Below, in pieces: positions 53,373-62,461 of a DNA stretch of 64,000 bases. How positions within the stretch are numbered: the stretch's first letter is position 1; the number at the start of each line of letters is the position of its first letter. Below the pieces are notes generated by a model. The model saw nothing but the letters and a program-made list of their open reading frames with translations, searched no databases and had not been told where the DNA came from. Source of the stretch: Flavobacteriaceae bacterium (lineage in GTDB: Bacteria; Bacteroidota; Bacteroidia; Flavobacteriales; Flavobacteriaceae); the NCBI GenBank assembly GCA_002746415.1, contig NVXD01000015.1:1-64000 (forward strand). Direction: 5' to 3'. The translations under genes were made by a program, and so were the position numbers.

Positions 53373-53822
53373 TTAATTATCAGAAGCATACCACTCCGCA
53401 AAAGCAGTTTCTGTTTCTCTTAATTTTAAGGAATGTAGTTGTATTTGCTTTGGCAACCTAGCCTTAATTTTTGCGGCAAAGTCTATCACCATATTTTCGC
53501 TTGTAGGCTGGTAATCTGCCAAAATCACTTGGTGTCCTCTGTCAGTAAGTTCTTTTGCTAAGTCTACATGAGGTGTATTTTTGTTGAATACGGTAGCATG
53601 ATCAAAAGGGTCTATTACTTCTTCTTCTACAATTTTTTTAAGGTCACCAAAATCAATAACCATTCCCAGTTTCACATCAGCGGTATCAGCAATCGGAGTG
53701 CCAATAACAGTTACTGAAAGCTTGTAACTGTGACCGTGAACGTTTTTACATTTACCGTCATAACCGTATAGTGCATGACCAGTTTCAAAAGTAAATTGTT
53801 TGGTAATCCTAATGTTGCTCAT
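53373..53822 (-). CDS. queD: 6-carboxy-5,6,7,8-tetrahydropterin synthase
   Basis: Makes 6-carboxytetrahydropterin from dihydroneopterin triphosphate on the way to queuosine. 149 residues. Zinc ligands His16 (FETGHALYG), His29 and His31 (NVHGHSYKL) and the catalytic Cys25 (GKCKN) are visible; the C-terminal glutamate is in RETETAFAEWY. No other que genes are in the window. Start ATG at 53822 gives the standard N-terminus. Confidence 0.92.
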   Translation of the reverse strand: MSNIRITKQFTFETGHALYGYDGKCKNVHGHSYKLSVTVIGTPIADTADVKLGMVIDFGDLKKIVEEEVIDPFDHATVFNKNTPHVDLAKELTDRGHQVILADYQPTSENMVIDFAAKIKARLPKQIQLHSLKLRETETAFAEWYASDN

Positions 53823-53863
53823 AAAAATGATTTACGATACAAAGGTAGGGATTCTTTAAAATT

Positions 53864-53977
53864 TTATCTCTTATACTTTTTGTTACGTTTTACTTTATTC
53901 ACAAAAAATACAACTACCACAAAAAGAGCAAGGATGGGAAAGATTAGGTCACCATTTAAAAAATCAAGAATATTCAT
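53864..53977 (-). CDS. Small single-helix membrane protein
   Basis: 37-residue frame, read minus from ATG 53977 to TAA at 53864. It encodes a short polar start (MNILDFLNGD), one hydrophobic helix (LIFPILALFVVVVFFV) and a highly basic end (NKVKRNKKYKR), which predicts an inner-membrane protein with its C-terminus in the cytoplasm. It fills the gap between queD (41 bp away) and the enoyl-CoA hydratase gene (39 bp). Its amino-acid layout is too regular for chance, but there is no homology call. Confidence 0.55.
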   Translation of the reverse strand: MNILDFLNGDLIFPILALFVVVVFFVNKVKRNKKYKR

Positions 53978-54016
53978 TGTTTTATTTTAAGGATAAACGA
54001 AAATAATCAGCCCTTA

Positions 54017-54784
54017 TTATTTTTTAAATTTCTCCAAGGCCAGTTTGGTGTTAGTAGACAGGGCTAGTTTTCCAGACATTTCTGCACGTTCCAAAAGTAA
54101 TTTATCCCAATGTGCAGTACCTTCCCAAAGTACTTTTTTCATTTCAATTAATGCATCTGGATTATAAGAAGCCAGTTTTTCTGTAAAATACGCTAACTCT
54201 TTATCCATTTCGTTGATGGAATCGTACACCTTGGAAAACAGCCCTTTTTCCTTAGACCAATAGGCATTTTTCCATTCGGTCGGAGCTAAGGACAATTCTG
54301 ATAACCCGGATGTTCCAATTTTACGAACCAGCGCTGGCGCAATCACAAGAGGAGCAATGCCAATTGTTAACTCAGAAAGCTTAACTGATGCATCTTCTGT
54401 GGCAAAAACATAATCACAAGCAGCAATTAAACCCACACCACCTCCAACGGCCCTTCCTTGCACACGACCAACAATGGGTTTGGAGCAAGTTCGCATGGCG
54501 TTGAGTACACTTGCAAAACCGCTAAAAAATGCTTTTCCTTCTTCTAAGTTGGAAATGGCCACCAATTCATCAAAAGAAGCTCCTGCGCAAAAGGCCCGGT
54601 CACCTTCAGATTTTAAAACAAGTATGGATACATCTTCATTGCTAGACAGTTGATGTAGCTCATTTGTTAGCCTTTCCAAAAGTTCTGCGACAAAAGAATT
54701 GCCTGCAGGATGCCCAAATTCTACCGTTGCTATTCGGTTCTGTATGTTGGTGTACAAACTTCCATTTGACCTATTGGTTCCCAT
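54017..54784 (-). CDS. Enoyl-CoA hydratase/isomerase family protein
   Basis: Crotonase-fold protein of 255 residues. FCAGASFDELVAI forms the first oxyanion strand and GRAVGGGVGLIAACDYVFA the second; ASVKLSELTIGIAPLVIAP follows. The two catalytic glutamates of true hydratases are not both clear (one is in SELTIGI), so dehydration, isomerase or methylglutaconyl-CoA hydratase activity is possible. The ATG at 54784 begins the first beta strand with few extra residues; a TTG at 54802 is possible. It lies 20 bp after a MATE transporter gene. Confidence 0.85.
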   Translation of the reverse strand: MGTNRSNGSLYTNIQNRIATVEFGHPAGNSFVAELLERLTNELHQLSSNEDVSILVLKSEGDRAFCAGASFDELVAISNLEEGKAFFSGFASVLNAMRTCSKPIVGRVQGRAVGGGVGLIAACDYVFATEDASVKLSELTIGIAPLVIAPALVRKIGTSGLSELSLAPTEWKNAYWSKEKGLFSKVYDSINEMDKELAYFTEKLASYNPDALIEMKKVLWEGTAHWDKLLLERAEMSGKLALSTNTKLALEKFKK

Positions 54785-54804
54785 GATTTTTGTTTTACCC
54801 AAAA

Positions 54805-56139
54805 TTAAGTTTTTTGTAACAGAGGGCGAAACTTTCGCCTAAACTTCCAAACTAAAGCACCACCTCGAATAATCATCCAAACGGTAAATGCTATCCAAAT
54901 TCCATAAATACCCCAGCCCATGTATTTCCCCAAATATAACATGGGTACAAACCCTAAAAAACTAGCAGATAATAATACATTTCTTAAGTATTTCATCTCT
55001 CCCAGTCCTTTAAAAAGACCATCAAAGACAAAAGCGACACTGTTCATGGGCAATCCCAACAATAAAATAAAGAAAATGGAATAAAAGGTTTGTAACACTA
55101 TTGTTTCTTGTGAAAAAAGATGTCCGATAGGCTCATAAAAAACAAACCCTAATAACATTAAAATGGCACTGACGATAAGACCATACGAGATAACTTTTTT
55201 AGACAGAGCCCATAGACCATTGTAGTCTTTGGCTCCTAAAAGTTTACCTCCCATGATGTTTCCTGCTGCTCCGTACCCATCAATAAAAAAGGCTGCGAAA
55301 AGCCATATGTTGATTGCTATGGTATGGGCCCCTATATATTTGTCCCCCAATGAGGTTGCTTCCCTCACAGCTAAAACCAAGGCAATATTAAGCGCCAATG
55401 CTCTTGCAAAAAGGTTGAGGCTCATCACCGCTAGCCTTCCTAGTTCTTCATGTAGCGGGAATTTAATTTTTAAACTGATTTCAGTTTTTTTAATTAAAAG
55501 AATAAAGGCAATACTTGCCATGACCCCTTGCGAGATTAGACTTGCCCATGCAGCACCTTCCAAATACATTGGGTTAATGAACCCTTCAATTCCGTAGACC
55601 AAGAGAAAGTCGAGCACAATGTTCAACAATGCTCCTATAATGGCAACCAACATAGGCCAATACGTATTTTGCAGACCTCTAAAAATCCCAAAAATGGCGA
55701 AAGTGAAAAGCGTGAGCGGAAAGCCCCAAACTCTAATGGAATAGTAGGACACACAATATTCTAGTATTTTTCCAGAAGCTTCAAAGAGTTTAAAGATATC
55801 TTCAATGATAAAAATGGTGGAAAGTAAAACAATGATACTAAGTCCCAAATTGAAAAAAATGGCCTGTGCTGGGAGGGACTTTACTTCTTCTATTTTGCCA
55901 GCTCCCAGATATTGGGAAATTATGGCTGAAATAGCACTTCTAGTTTGTCCCAATACCCATATCATCATAGAAAGGAAGGCACCAACAATGCCAGCAGCAG
56001 CCAAAGACTCCAATCCATTTTCTGGAATATTGCCAACTATGGCAGTGTCCGTTATTGATAAAATGGGTTCGGCAATACCAGCAATTGTTGCTGGAATGGC
56101 TAAATTATTTATGCTTTTAAAATTGATAGTGTGCTTCAA
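54805..56139 (-). CDS. MATE family efflux transporter
   Basis: Multidrug/Na+ or H+ antiporter of 444 residues with 12 membrane helices in two bundles. Typical elements are IAGIAEPILSITDTAIVGNIP at the N-terminus (in parts), AISAIISQYLGAGK and the second-half counterpart GAAGNIMGGKLLGAKDY. The start is a TTG at 56139: a stop lies just upstream and no ATG occurs before the first helix. It is in a minus-strand run with the hydratase gene (20 bp) and a GNAT gene (12 bp). Confidence 0.9.
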   Translation of the reverse strand: MKHTINFKSINNLAIPATIAGIAEPILSITDTAIVGNIPENGLESLAAAGIVGAFLSMMIWVLGQTRSAISAIISQYLGAGKIEEVKSLPAQAIFFNLGLSIIVLLSTIFIIEDIFKLFEASGKILEYCVSYYSIRVWGFPLTLFTFAIFGIFRGLQNTYWPMLVAIIGALLNIVLDFLLVYGIEGFINPMYLEGAAWASLISQGVMASIAFILLIKKTEISLKIKFPLHEELGRLAVMSLNLFARALALNIALVLAVREATSLGDKYIGAHTIAINIWLFAAFFIDGYGAAGNIMGGKLLGAKDYNGLWALSKKVISYGLIVSAILMLLGFVFYEPIGHLFSQETIVLQTFYSIFFILLLGLPMNSVAFVFDGLFKGLGEMKYLRNVLLSASFLGFVPMLYLGKYMGWGIYGIWIAFTVWMIIRGGALVWKFRRKFRPLLQKT

Positions 56140-56151
56140 CCCTTAAGAAAT

Positions 56152-56652
56152 TTACAGTATAAGTTCATAACAGTGAAAAGGATGCTCACTTTGATTAGGA
56201 ATGAAAACATCTCCTAATTTTTGATACCCTCTGGCTTCATAAAACCTCTGATTTCTTTTATTTTGACTAAAAGTATCCAACCGTATCGAGGTAATCCCTT
56301 TTTCTTTGGTGTAATTTTCTGCAAAATCCATTAATTGTTGCGCATATCCTTTTCCTTGAAACTTTGGATGTATGGCTAGTCTATGAATGTAATTATTATT
56401 TTGATTGGGTGTTAACCACACAATAGGGAGGTATGTTTCATCCATTAAAGTAGAAATTACAATCATTCCAACTATTTCATTATCAAACTCTAGAACATAC
56501 AATTCTTCACGTTCTATATCTTTTTCAAAGATCTTTTTGGAGGGATAATGGGCATTCCATTGGTATATTTCTTTTGATATCATATGGGCAGCACAAGCTT
56601 TTGAAAGTGATAAAATATCAGGCATTTCCAATATCTTTGCATGTCTAATCAT
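56152..56652 (-). CDS. GNAT family N-acetyltransferase
   Basis: 166-residue acetyl-CoA-dependent acetyltransferase. The acetyl-CoA-binding loop is LAIHPKFQGKGYAQQLM (Q/RxxGxG/A motif as QGKGYA) near residues 92-108, followed by SIRLDTFSQNKRNQRFYEARGYQKLGD (in parts). N-terminal strand IRHAKILEMPDIL. The substrate (amino acid, aminoglycoside, protein) is not readable. First gene of the minus-strand run and divergent from the universal stress protein gene. Confidence 0.88.
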   Translation of the reverse strand: MIRHAKILEMPDILSLSKACAAHMISKEIYQWNAHYPSKKIFEKDIEREELYVLEFDNEIVGMIVISTLMDETYLPIVWLTPNQNNNYIHRLAIHPKFQGKGYAQQLMDFAENYTKEKGITSIRLDTFSQNKRNQRFYEARGYQKLGDVFIPNQSEHPFHCYELIL

Positions 56653-56705
56653 ACAACGGCTATAATTTAATTGTAAATTTATACTATATATAACAAACTC
56701 TAATT

Positions 56706-57503
56706 ATGAAAAATATTTTGGTCCCTATTGGAACTTCTCCAAGTGCACATGAAACATTACAGTATGCAGTAGATTTTGCTGCAGAATTCTCTTCTCAAAT
56801 TTATGTGATGGAGGTTTTTAGTGTAAGTTCTAGAGCTGGGGGCTTGATAAATGTTACCGAGATAGTAGCCAAAAGCAGCAAGGAGCATTTGAAAGAAGTT
56901 ATAGGTAAGGTAAATGCTAAGAATGTAAGCTTAAAAATAGCGACCTATAATGGAGATTTGATAGACGGAGTAAATGAAATAAATAAAGAATTAGGGATAG
57001 ACCTTATTATTATAGCTCCTCGCAGTAATGATATTAAAGAGGAATTGTACTTAGGACATACCTCTGGGCGAATGGTTAAAAAAACAAACATTCCTACCTT
57101 ATTAGTTCCTAGAGGTGTTACTTTTTCACCATTTAAGTCGGTTTTAACTGCATTTAAGTCAGGTGTGTTAAAGAAAAAACGAATTCTTGCTCCTTTGGTT
57201 GCAATCAAGGATAAATTTAAACCAGTTATTAATTTATTGTTGGTAAAGACACCAGGATATACCAATGATGATTTAAAGGTAAATCCATCCTTAATGGATA
57301 TGAGTTCTCAATTAACCATTACAGAAAATGCGACTACTTATCAAGGTGTTTTGGAAAATTTTCAGGCAAAACAACCAGATTTGTTATGTGTCTTTAGAAG
57401 AAAAAGAGGTTTTTTCAAGAAGTTATGGGAGAAAAACACCATTTCTAAATCGGAATTTTATGCTCCAATACCAGTTTTAATACTTTCTGTTAAAAAGGAT
57501 TAA
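56706..57503 (+). CDS. Universal stress protein (UspA family)
   Basis: 265-residue protein with a full N-terminal Usp domain (about 1-140, starting MKNILVPIGTSPSAHETLQYAVDFA; read in parts) and a degenerate C-terminal half that keeps an SxxxxxxPIPVLIL-type ending (SEFYAPIPVLILSVKK). The ATP-binding G-x2-G-x9-G-S/T motif of the first domain is seen partly as GHTSGRMVKKTNIPTLLVP. Cytosolic stress-related role inferred from the family. It precedes the tRNA-Ala gene on the same strand. Confidence 0.88.
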   Translation: MKNILVPIGTSPSAHETLQYAVDFAAEFSSQIYVMEVFSVSSRAGGLINVTEIVAKSSKEHLKEVIGKVNAKNVSLKIATYNGDLIDGVNEINKELGIDLIIIAPRSNDIKEELYLGHTSGRMVKKTNIPTLLVPRGVTFSPFKSVLTAFKSGVLKKKRILAPLVAIKDKFKPVINLLLVKTPGYTNDDLKVNPSLMDMSSQLTITENATTYQGVLENFQAKQPDLLCVFRRKRGFFKKLWEKNTISKSEFYAPIPVLILSVKKD

Positions 57504-57555
57504 GCTAGAAGAATTTTATTTTGATGCTTTCTTAAAAAGCACTTTCTTTGCCGAA

Positions 57556-57636
<81 letters not shown>

Positions 57637-57645
57637 AATAAAATT

Positions 57646-57679
57646 AAGCCTTCATGAAAATGAAGGCTTTTTTGTTTTT
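57646..57679 (+). terminator. Intrinsic terminator after tRNA-Ala
   Basis: 10-bp stem AAGCCTTCAT / ATGAAGGCTT (57646-57655 with 57660-57669), GAAA loop, then TTTTGTTTTTT. It separates the tRNA from the hybrid sensor gene. Confidence 0.9.
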
Positions 57680-57757
57680 TATATTTAGAACTATTACTTT
57701 TAGTTGACTAAACACTAGAATATTACATTCGCCTTTTAGGCTTATTTGTTATTTAAA

Positions 57758-60703
57758 ATGCGCTGCAACTTATTCCTATTCCTTTTCTTTATAGTTCATA
57801 ACTTATTTTCTCAAGGAAATTTTAAGCAGGATTCTATTCGTCTAGCTACAAACACAACTATGGTAATTCAGTTTATCAATCAACAACCAGACAGTGCGCT
57901 ATACTACATAAAGAATAGTTTAAAATTAGCGAAATCAATAACATATGAAATTGGCCAGGTTGATGCAGAATACCTGCTTGCTCAATATTACCGAAGAGTG
58001 CAAAAAACAGATTCGGCTATTATTTATTTAAAACAATCAGCACTTCGCGCACAAAACTCCGAATATACTTTGGGTGCTTCTATTGCAAATAATGGATTGT
58101 GTAGGATGCTATATTTGCTTGGCAGATATGAAGAAGCTGAAGCTGCATGTAACATTGCCTTAACGGCCTTAAAAGGTGAAATAATTAGTGGTGAGCTTGG
58201 ATATATGACTAAAGCAGATACACACACTGCTTTGGGAACTATTTATTCGCGAAAAAACAATATAGAAAAAGCGCAACATAATTTTCTGATAGTAGACTCA
58301 ATGCATCAAATCAAAGCGCTAAGGCCGGATGTAATAGCTGCTGCTTATCAAAATCTTGGAGGTATTCACTTAGATTTAGAAGATTTAATATTAGCAGAAA
58401 ATTATTTTAATAAGGCTAATGATGAATTCAAAAAGCTTCCGCCAAGGGCAGCAGAATATTATTTAAGTTCTAACAATGTAGAACTTGGAAAACTAGCATT
58501 TAAGAAGGAAGATTTTGAAAAAGCCGATAGTCTTCTTTCAGACTGCTATACTTTTTTTAAAAAAATTGGGGACGAACAGACGCTTTCTGAACTAACCACA
58601 ATATTAGCGCTCGTCAAAAACAAAAGGGGTGATTTTGAAAAAGCCGATGATTTATTGAATGAAGCATATTCCTTGCATGAAAAGAACGATTTCTTACTAG
58701 AAGCAGCCGAAGATGCCATAGAATTAACAAAATTTTCGATAAGAAAAAAAGACTTCAAATCAGGAATGACGTGGGCGAATAAGGCAGGAGAATTAAATCT
58801 TGCTCTCAATAATAGTATTATTAAAAGAGACCATGCTTTAGTATTGGCGGATTTATACTCACAGCAACAGCAATATAAAGAAGCTTTTAAATATCAAGCT
58901 ATTGGCCAAAACATTATAGATTCTTTAAATCAAGTGCAAAGCGCTGAAGCCATAAGAGAGATTGATGAAAAATACCAATCAGATCAGCGCAATAGAGAAA
59001 TTAAACTTCTAAAGGCCGAAAGTGAAATAACCAAGGAGCAAACACGGAATCAGCGTAACCTTCTTCTTGGAGGTATAGGGGTATCTTCACTTGCTTTAAT
59101 TTTTCTATTTACACTCTATCGAAATCGTCAAAAAACAAATACAAAACTGCGTGAGATTGATGCTTTAAAGACTAGTTTTTTTACCAATATTTCACATGAA
59201 TTTAGAACTCCTCTAACCCTCATTTCTGCTCCAATACAGTCGTCGTTGGAAGAACCCGATTTATCCAATGAAAAAAGAAAACATTTTGAAATTGCGCAAA
59301 AGAACACCAAAAGACTTTCAGCTTTAGTAGACCAGCTTTTAGAACTTTCAAAAATTAATAGCGGGAATAGAAAACTACTTTTAGAGAGAAATATGCCCAC
59401 ACAGTTGATAGCAGCATGGAGTGAATCATTTTTATATTTAGCCCAACAAAAGAAAATTGATTTTCAGACGGAAATCTTAAATAAAGAAATAGAGGCTTGG
59501 TTTGATCGTGAGGCTCTTGAAAACATTATTGTCAATTTATTGGGGAATGCTATCAAATACACACCAGAAGCAGGAAAAATTAATCTCCACGTTTCAGTAC
59601 AAAACGATGATTTGAAGATTAAAATAAAAAATACGGGACAGGGGCTTTCAAGTTCAGAACTCAAAACAATATTTAATAGATTTTACCAAACGGATGGTCA
59701 AAATGAGGGTGCTGGAATTGGATTATCCTTGGTTAAGGAACTTACAGAATTACATGGAGGAAAGATAAATGTTGCAAGTGAGCTTAATAATTGGGCTTTA
59801 TTTAAGGTATCGTTATGCTTAGATAAAACAAAACTTAAAAATGTAGAAATTAGGAAAACTGTTGCTTTCCAGCCCACATTGGCTACGCATGTACCGGAAA
59901 GAGAAGTGCTTCAAGAAGAACCCAGCATACAAGGGGATGAACTTCCAATCCTGCTTATTGTTGAAGACAATGCTGATGTTAGAACATTATTAAAAGACAC
60001 CTTTAAAAAAGACTATGATGTAATTCTAACCGTCAATGGAGAAGAAGGAATTTTGGAAGCTTTGGATAAAATCCCAGATATCATAATTTCTGATTTAATG
60101 ATGCCAGTAAAAGATGGTATTGCCTTAACAAAGACACTAAAAAATGATGAACGGACCAGTCATATCCCAATAATTCTTTTAACCGCAAAAGCGGGTGATG
60201 AAAATGAGTTAACTGGCCTAGAGGTAGGTGCAGATGACTATATTATTAAGCCTTTTAATCAGAAAGTTCTAAAATCAAAAACGGCCTCTTTGGTTGCGCT
60301 AAGGAAAAAATTACAATCAAGGTATAGTCAAGAAGTTATTTTAAAACCTAAGGATATTGCCATAACATCCATAGACGAAAAATTTCTTGAGCGAGTTCAG
60401 AAAATTCTTGATGAGAAACTTGTGGAATCAAACTTCACTACTGAAGAATTTAGCAAGTCTATACATATGAGCCGTATGCAATTGCACAGAAAATTAAAAG
60501 CGTTAACGGGCCTCTCTGCTTCCGAATTTATAAGATCTCAACGTTTAAAATTAGCAGTCAAAATCTTAAGAACTTCTGATATAAATATTTCTGAAGTTGG
60601 TTACGCCGTAGGCTTTAGTGACCATGCTTATTTTAGTAAGTGCTTTAAAGAAGCTTATAATACTACCCCTTCTGATTTTGCTGACGCAAAAAAATCAATG
60701 TAA
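57758..60703 (+). CDS. Hybrid two-component regulator: TPR sensor, histidine kinase, receiver, AraC HTH
   Basis: 981-residue one-protein signalling system. Signal peptide about 1-20; TPR-like helical repeats (about 25-420) as probable periplasmic sensor; one membrane helix (about 440-458, SLALIFLFTLYRN); HisKA with phospho-acceptor His near 479 (ISHEFRTPLTL); HATPase_c with NLLGNAIKYTPEAG near 590 and GAGIGLSLVKEL; receiver with LLIVEDNADVR near 733 and phospho-acceptor Asp near 778 (ISDLMMPVKDG); AraC DNA-binding domain about 894-978 ending SKCFKEAYNTTPSDF. The ATG at 57758 starts the signal peptide. A plausible regulator of the three exported-protein genes downstream; the ligand is unknown. 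Confidence 0.93.
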   Translation: MRCNLFLFLFFIVHNLFSQGNFKQDSIRLATNTTMVIQFINQQPDSALYYIKNSLKLAKSITYEIGQVDAEYLLAQYYRRVQKTDSAIIYLKQSALRAQNSEYTLGASIANNGLCRMLYLLGRYEEAEAACNIALTALKGEIISGELGYMTKADTHTALGTIYSRKNNIEKAQHNFLIVDSMHQIKALRPDVIAAAYQNLGGIHLDLEDLILAENYFNKANDEFKKLPPRAAEYYLSSNNVELGKLAFKKEDFEKADSLLSDCYTFFKKIGDEQTLSELTTILALVKNKRGDFEKADDLLNEAYSLHEKNDFLLEAAEDAIELTKFSIRKKDFKSGMTWANKAGELNLALNNSIIKRDHALVLADLYSQQQQYKEAFKYQAIGQNIIDSLNQVQSAEAIREIDEKYQSDQRNREIKLLKAESEITKEQTRNQRNLLLGGIGVSSLALIFLFTLYRNRQKTNTKLREIDALKTSFFTNISHEFRTPLTLISAPIQSSLEEPDLSNEKRKHFEIAQKNTKRLSALVDQLLELSKINSGNRKLLLERNMPTQLIAAWSESFLYLAQQKKIDFQTEILNKEIEAWFDREALENIIVNLLGNAIKYTPEAGKINLHVSVQNDDLKIKIKNTGQGLSSSELKTIFNRFYQTDGQNEGAGIGLSLVKELTELHGGKINVASELNNWALFKVSLCLDKTKLKNVEIRKTVAFQPTLATHVPEREVLQEEPSIQGDELPILLIVEDNADVRTLLKDTFKKDYDVILTVNGEEGILEALDKIPDIIISDLMMPVKDGIALTKTLKNDERTSHIPIILLTAKAGDENELTGLEVGADDYIIKPFNQKVLKSKTASLVALRKKLQSRYSQEVILKPKDIAITSIDEKFLERVQKILDEKLVESNFTTEEFSKSIHMSRMQLHRKLKALTGLSASEFIRSQRLKLAVKILRTSDINISEVGYAVGFSDHAYFSKCFKEAYNTTPSDFADAKKSM

Positions 60704-60846
60704 CCCCCCCTATAAACAGTACTGCTTTCACCCCTGTTACATAACTCATAGCTCTTGTTACATTATTCATAGTCATTCCTAATCTCACATACTACATTCG
60801 TTCTTCAATAAGGTCATGTACTGCACGTCTTAAAGTAAAGTTGACC

Positions 60847-61008
60847 ATGAAGCAAAAGGACAATAGCCTTACTGGTACACTAGAAAGTATCCCTGAAAAA
60901 CAGATATACTTAAACATCAACCACCTAAAAGATGGTAGTTATGTTTTAAAAATCATCTATAAAAACAAGGTAATAAAAAAAACAAGATTCAACAAAAAAG
61001 AAAAATAA
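60847..61008 (+). CDS. Small protein resembling a type IX secretion C-terminal sorting domain tail
   Basis: 53-residue frame from ATG 60847 to TAA 61006-61008. The C-terminal half, INHLKDGSYVLKIIYKNK then VIKKTRFNKK, closely follows the ending of the T9SS type A sorting domain (L-x-x-G-x-Y-x-x-x-I ... K-x-I-x-K-K). But there is no signal peptide, and no passenger domain precedes it. Its stop overlaps the next start (TAATG), so translation is coupled to the DUF4412-like gene. It may be a minimal free-standing fold related to the sorting domain. The start and the assignment are by eye; no search was run. Confidence 0.6.
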   Translation: MKQKDNSLTGTLESIPEKQIYLNINHLKDGSYVLKIIYKNKVIKKTRFNKKEK

Positions 61009-61823
61009 TGAAAAATTTAAGGGGGATATTACTGATTGCTGCACTAAGTTTTTTTACTACTAGTAATGCGCAGTTTTGGAAAAAATTGACAAAAAAAGCA
61101 GGAGAAGCGGCTAAAGAAAAAATAACTCAAAAGGTTGAAGAAAAAACAGCAAAAGAAACAGAAAAAACTTTTGACACGGTATTTAATAATAAAGGCAAGC
61201 TTTTTAAAAACAAAAAGACAAAGAAATTAGCAAGCTACACTTTTAGCCATCAATATATTATGGAGGTCATAAGTGAAAAAGACACTACCGACATTACCTA
61301 TTACTTAACGAATGAACATGAATATATGGCAAGTTCGTTTAGTGTTGGTGAAGATCAAGAATTCATTACGGTAATGGATTTGCCAAATTCTGCCATACAC
61401 ACCTTTATGGATTTTGGCAATCGAAAAACATCTAATTCTATAAAGATTGATTTGGATGAAGTTTCAGATTCTGAAAAGAACCCCGCTAATTTTTCTATTT
61501 CACCTACGGGGCAGTCAAAAAAAATCATAGGGTTTACATGTGAAGAATTTCAAGTTACAGGACCTCAGTTATCAGGCACAGTTTGGGTAACTCAAGAGGC
61601 AGACATATCATTTCAAAAGGCCTTTTCGCAATTGAAATCCAAAAAAATGAAAGGCACAAAAGGCATGGATCAATCATGGGTGAGCATGGTAGATGGTTTG
61701 GCCCTAGAAATGAAAATGATTGACTATTCGCAAAAGAAGCCAAAACCCGTAAAAATGATTTGCACCTCCCTAAGCAAAAGTAATTTTAGTATTGACACAG
61801 CAGCATACGAGAACCCTTTATAA
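61008..61823 (+). CDS. DUF4412-like exported protein
   Basis: 271-residue exported protein with signal peptide (ILLIAALSFFTTSNAQ, about residues 7-22). A lysine-rich helical segment (about 24-75) is followed by a beta-rich domain resembling DUF4412: a MEVISEKDTTDITYYLT strand pair, FTCEEFQVTG with a free cysteine and GTVWVTQEADISFQKAF. Its TAATG start overlap with the small upstream gene and 10-bp gap to the next lipoprotein indicate one operon. Function unknown; the family is generally extracytoplasmic. Confidence 0.7.
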   Translation: MKNLRGILLIAALSFFTTSNAQFWKKLTKKAGEAAKEKITQKVEEKTAKETEKTFDTVFNNKGKLFKNKKTKKLASYTFSHQYIMEVISEKDTTDITYYLTNEHEYMASSFSVGEDQEFITVMDLPNSAIHTFMDFGNRKTSNSIKIDLDEVSDSEKNPANFSISPTGQSKKIIGFTCEEFQVTGPQLSGTVWVTQEADISFQKAFSQLKSKKMKGTKGMDQSWVSMVDGLALEMKMIDYSQKKPKPVKMICTSLSKSNFSIDTAAYENPL

Positions 61824-61833
61824 ATAATAAACT

Positions 61834-62454
61834 ATGAGATATCTAATAACACTATTTGTGATAAGTCTAATTGTAGGATGTAATACCTCTGTAAAAAAAG
61901 AAGTGACTACTTCTAATTCAGAAGCATCTTCGATTGAAAAAAAAGAAACTAAGATTATGGCATCCGCTGACTACAGTACATTGTTGGTGGACTTCAACTG
62001 TGATATGGATACTTCTGAAATTGCAAAGGTGCTAGAGGTTCCTGAATCGGACCTTAGCATTCCAGACCATACTCAACCTAATAAATGTCATTTACAATTA
62101 AAGGGTTTTGGAGAGAATACAGCTGGAGGTCAAACACTGTTGATGTGGGGTTCCTACCCTAGCTCTAAGGGGCAAAACAAAAAGGAAATCAAAAATTATT
62201 TAAAAAATCAAGAAGAGTATCCGGCAAATGTAATCCAGCATATGAGTATAGCTCTGGCTGACACCAAGGACTGCTACATTGCCCAACAGCCTGCTCATGG
62301 AAGGGCGCTAATTTATAACGAAAACTATGACACTGCTTTTATTCTCAACTATGGTCGTAGAGGAGCATTTAAAAGATCCGAAGAACAACATGAAGCGCTT
62401 AAGGCAAAAATGACCGATTTGGCTAATTATTTATTGAAGAAACATAGAAAATAA
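61834..62454 (+). CDS. Lipoprotein of unknown function
   Basis: 206-residue lipoprotein with signal LFVISLIVGC (Cys16). A low-complexity Ser/Thr/Glu/Lys linker (17-40) precedes a globular domain with four cysteines (for example DFNCDMDTSEIAKVL, NKCHLQLKGFG, TKDCYIAQQPA). The EIAKVLEVPESDLSI stretch is the best-defined helical element. No recognised domain. It lies between the DUF4412-like gene and the collagen-like gene with 10- and 7-bp spacers, so it is part of the same exported-protein operon. Confidence 0.7.
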   Translation: MRYLITLFVISLIVGCNTSVKKEVTTSNSEASSIEKKETKIMASADYSTLLVDFNCDMDTSEIAKVLEVPESDLSIPDHTQPNKCHLQLKGFGENTAGGQTLLMWGSYPSSKGQNKKEIKNYLKNQEEYPANVIQHMSIALADTKDCYIAQQPAHGRALIYNENYDTAFILNYGRRGAFKRSEEQHEALKAKMTDLANYLLKKHRK

Positions 62455-62461
62455 TAGGATT

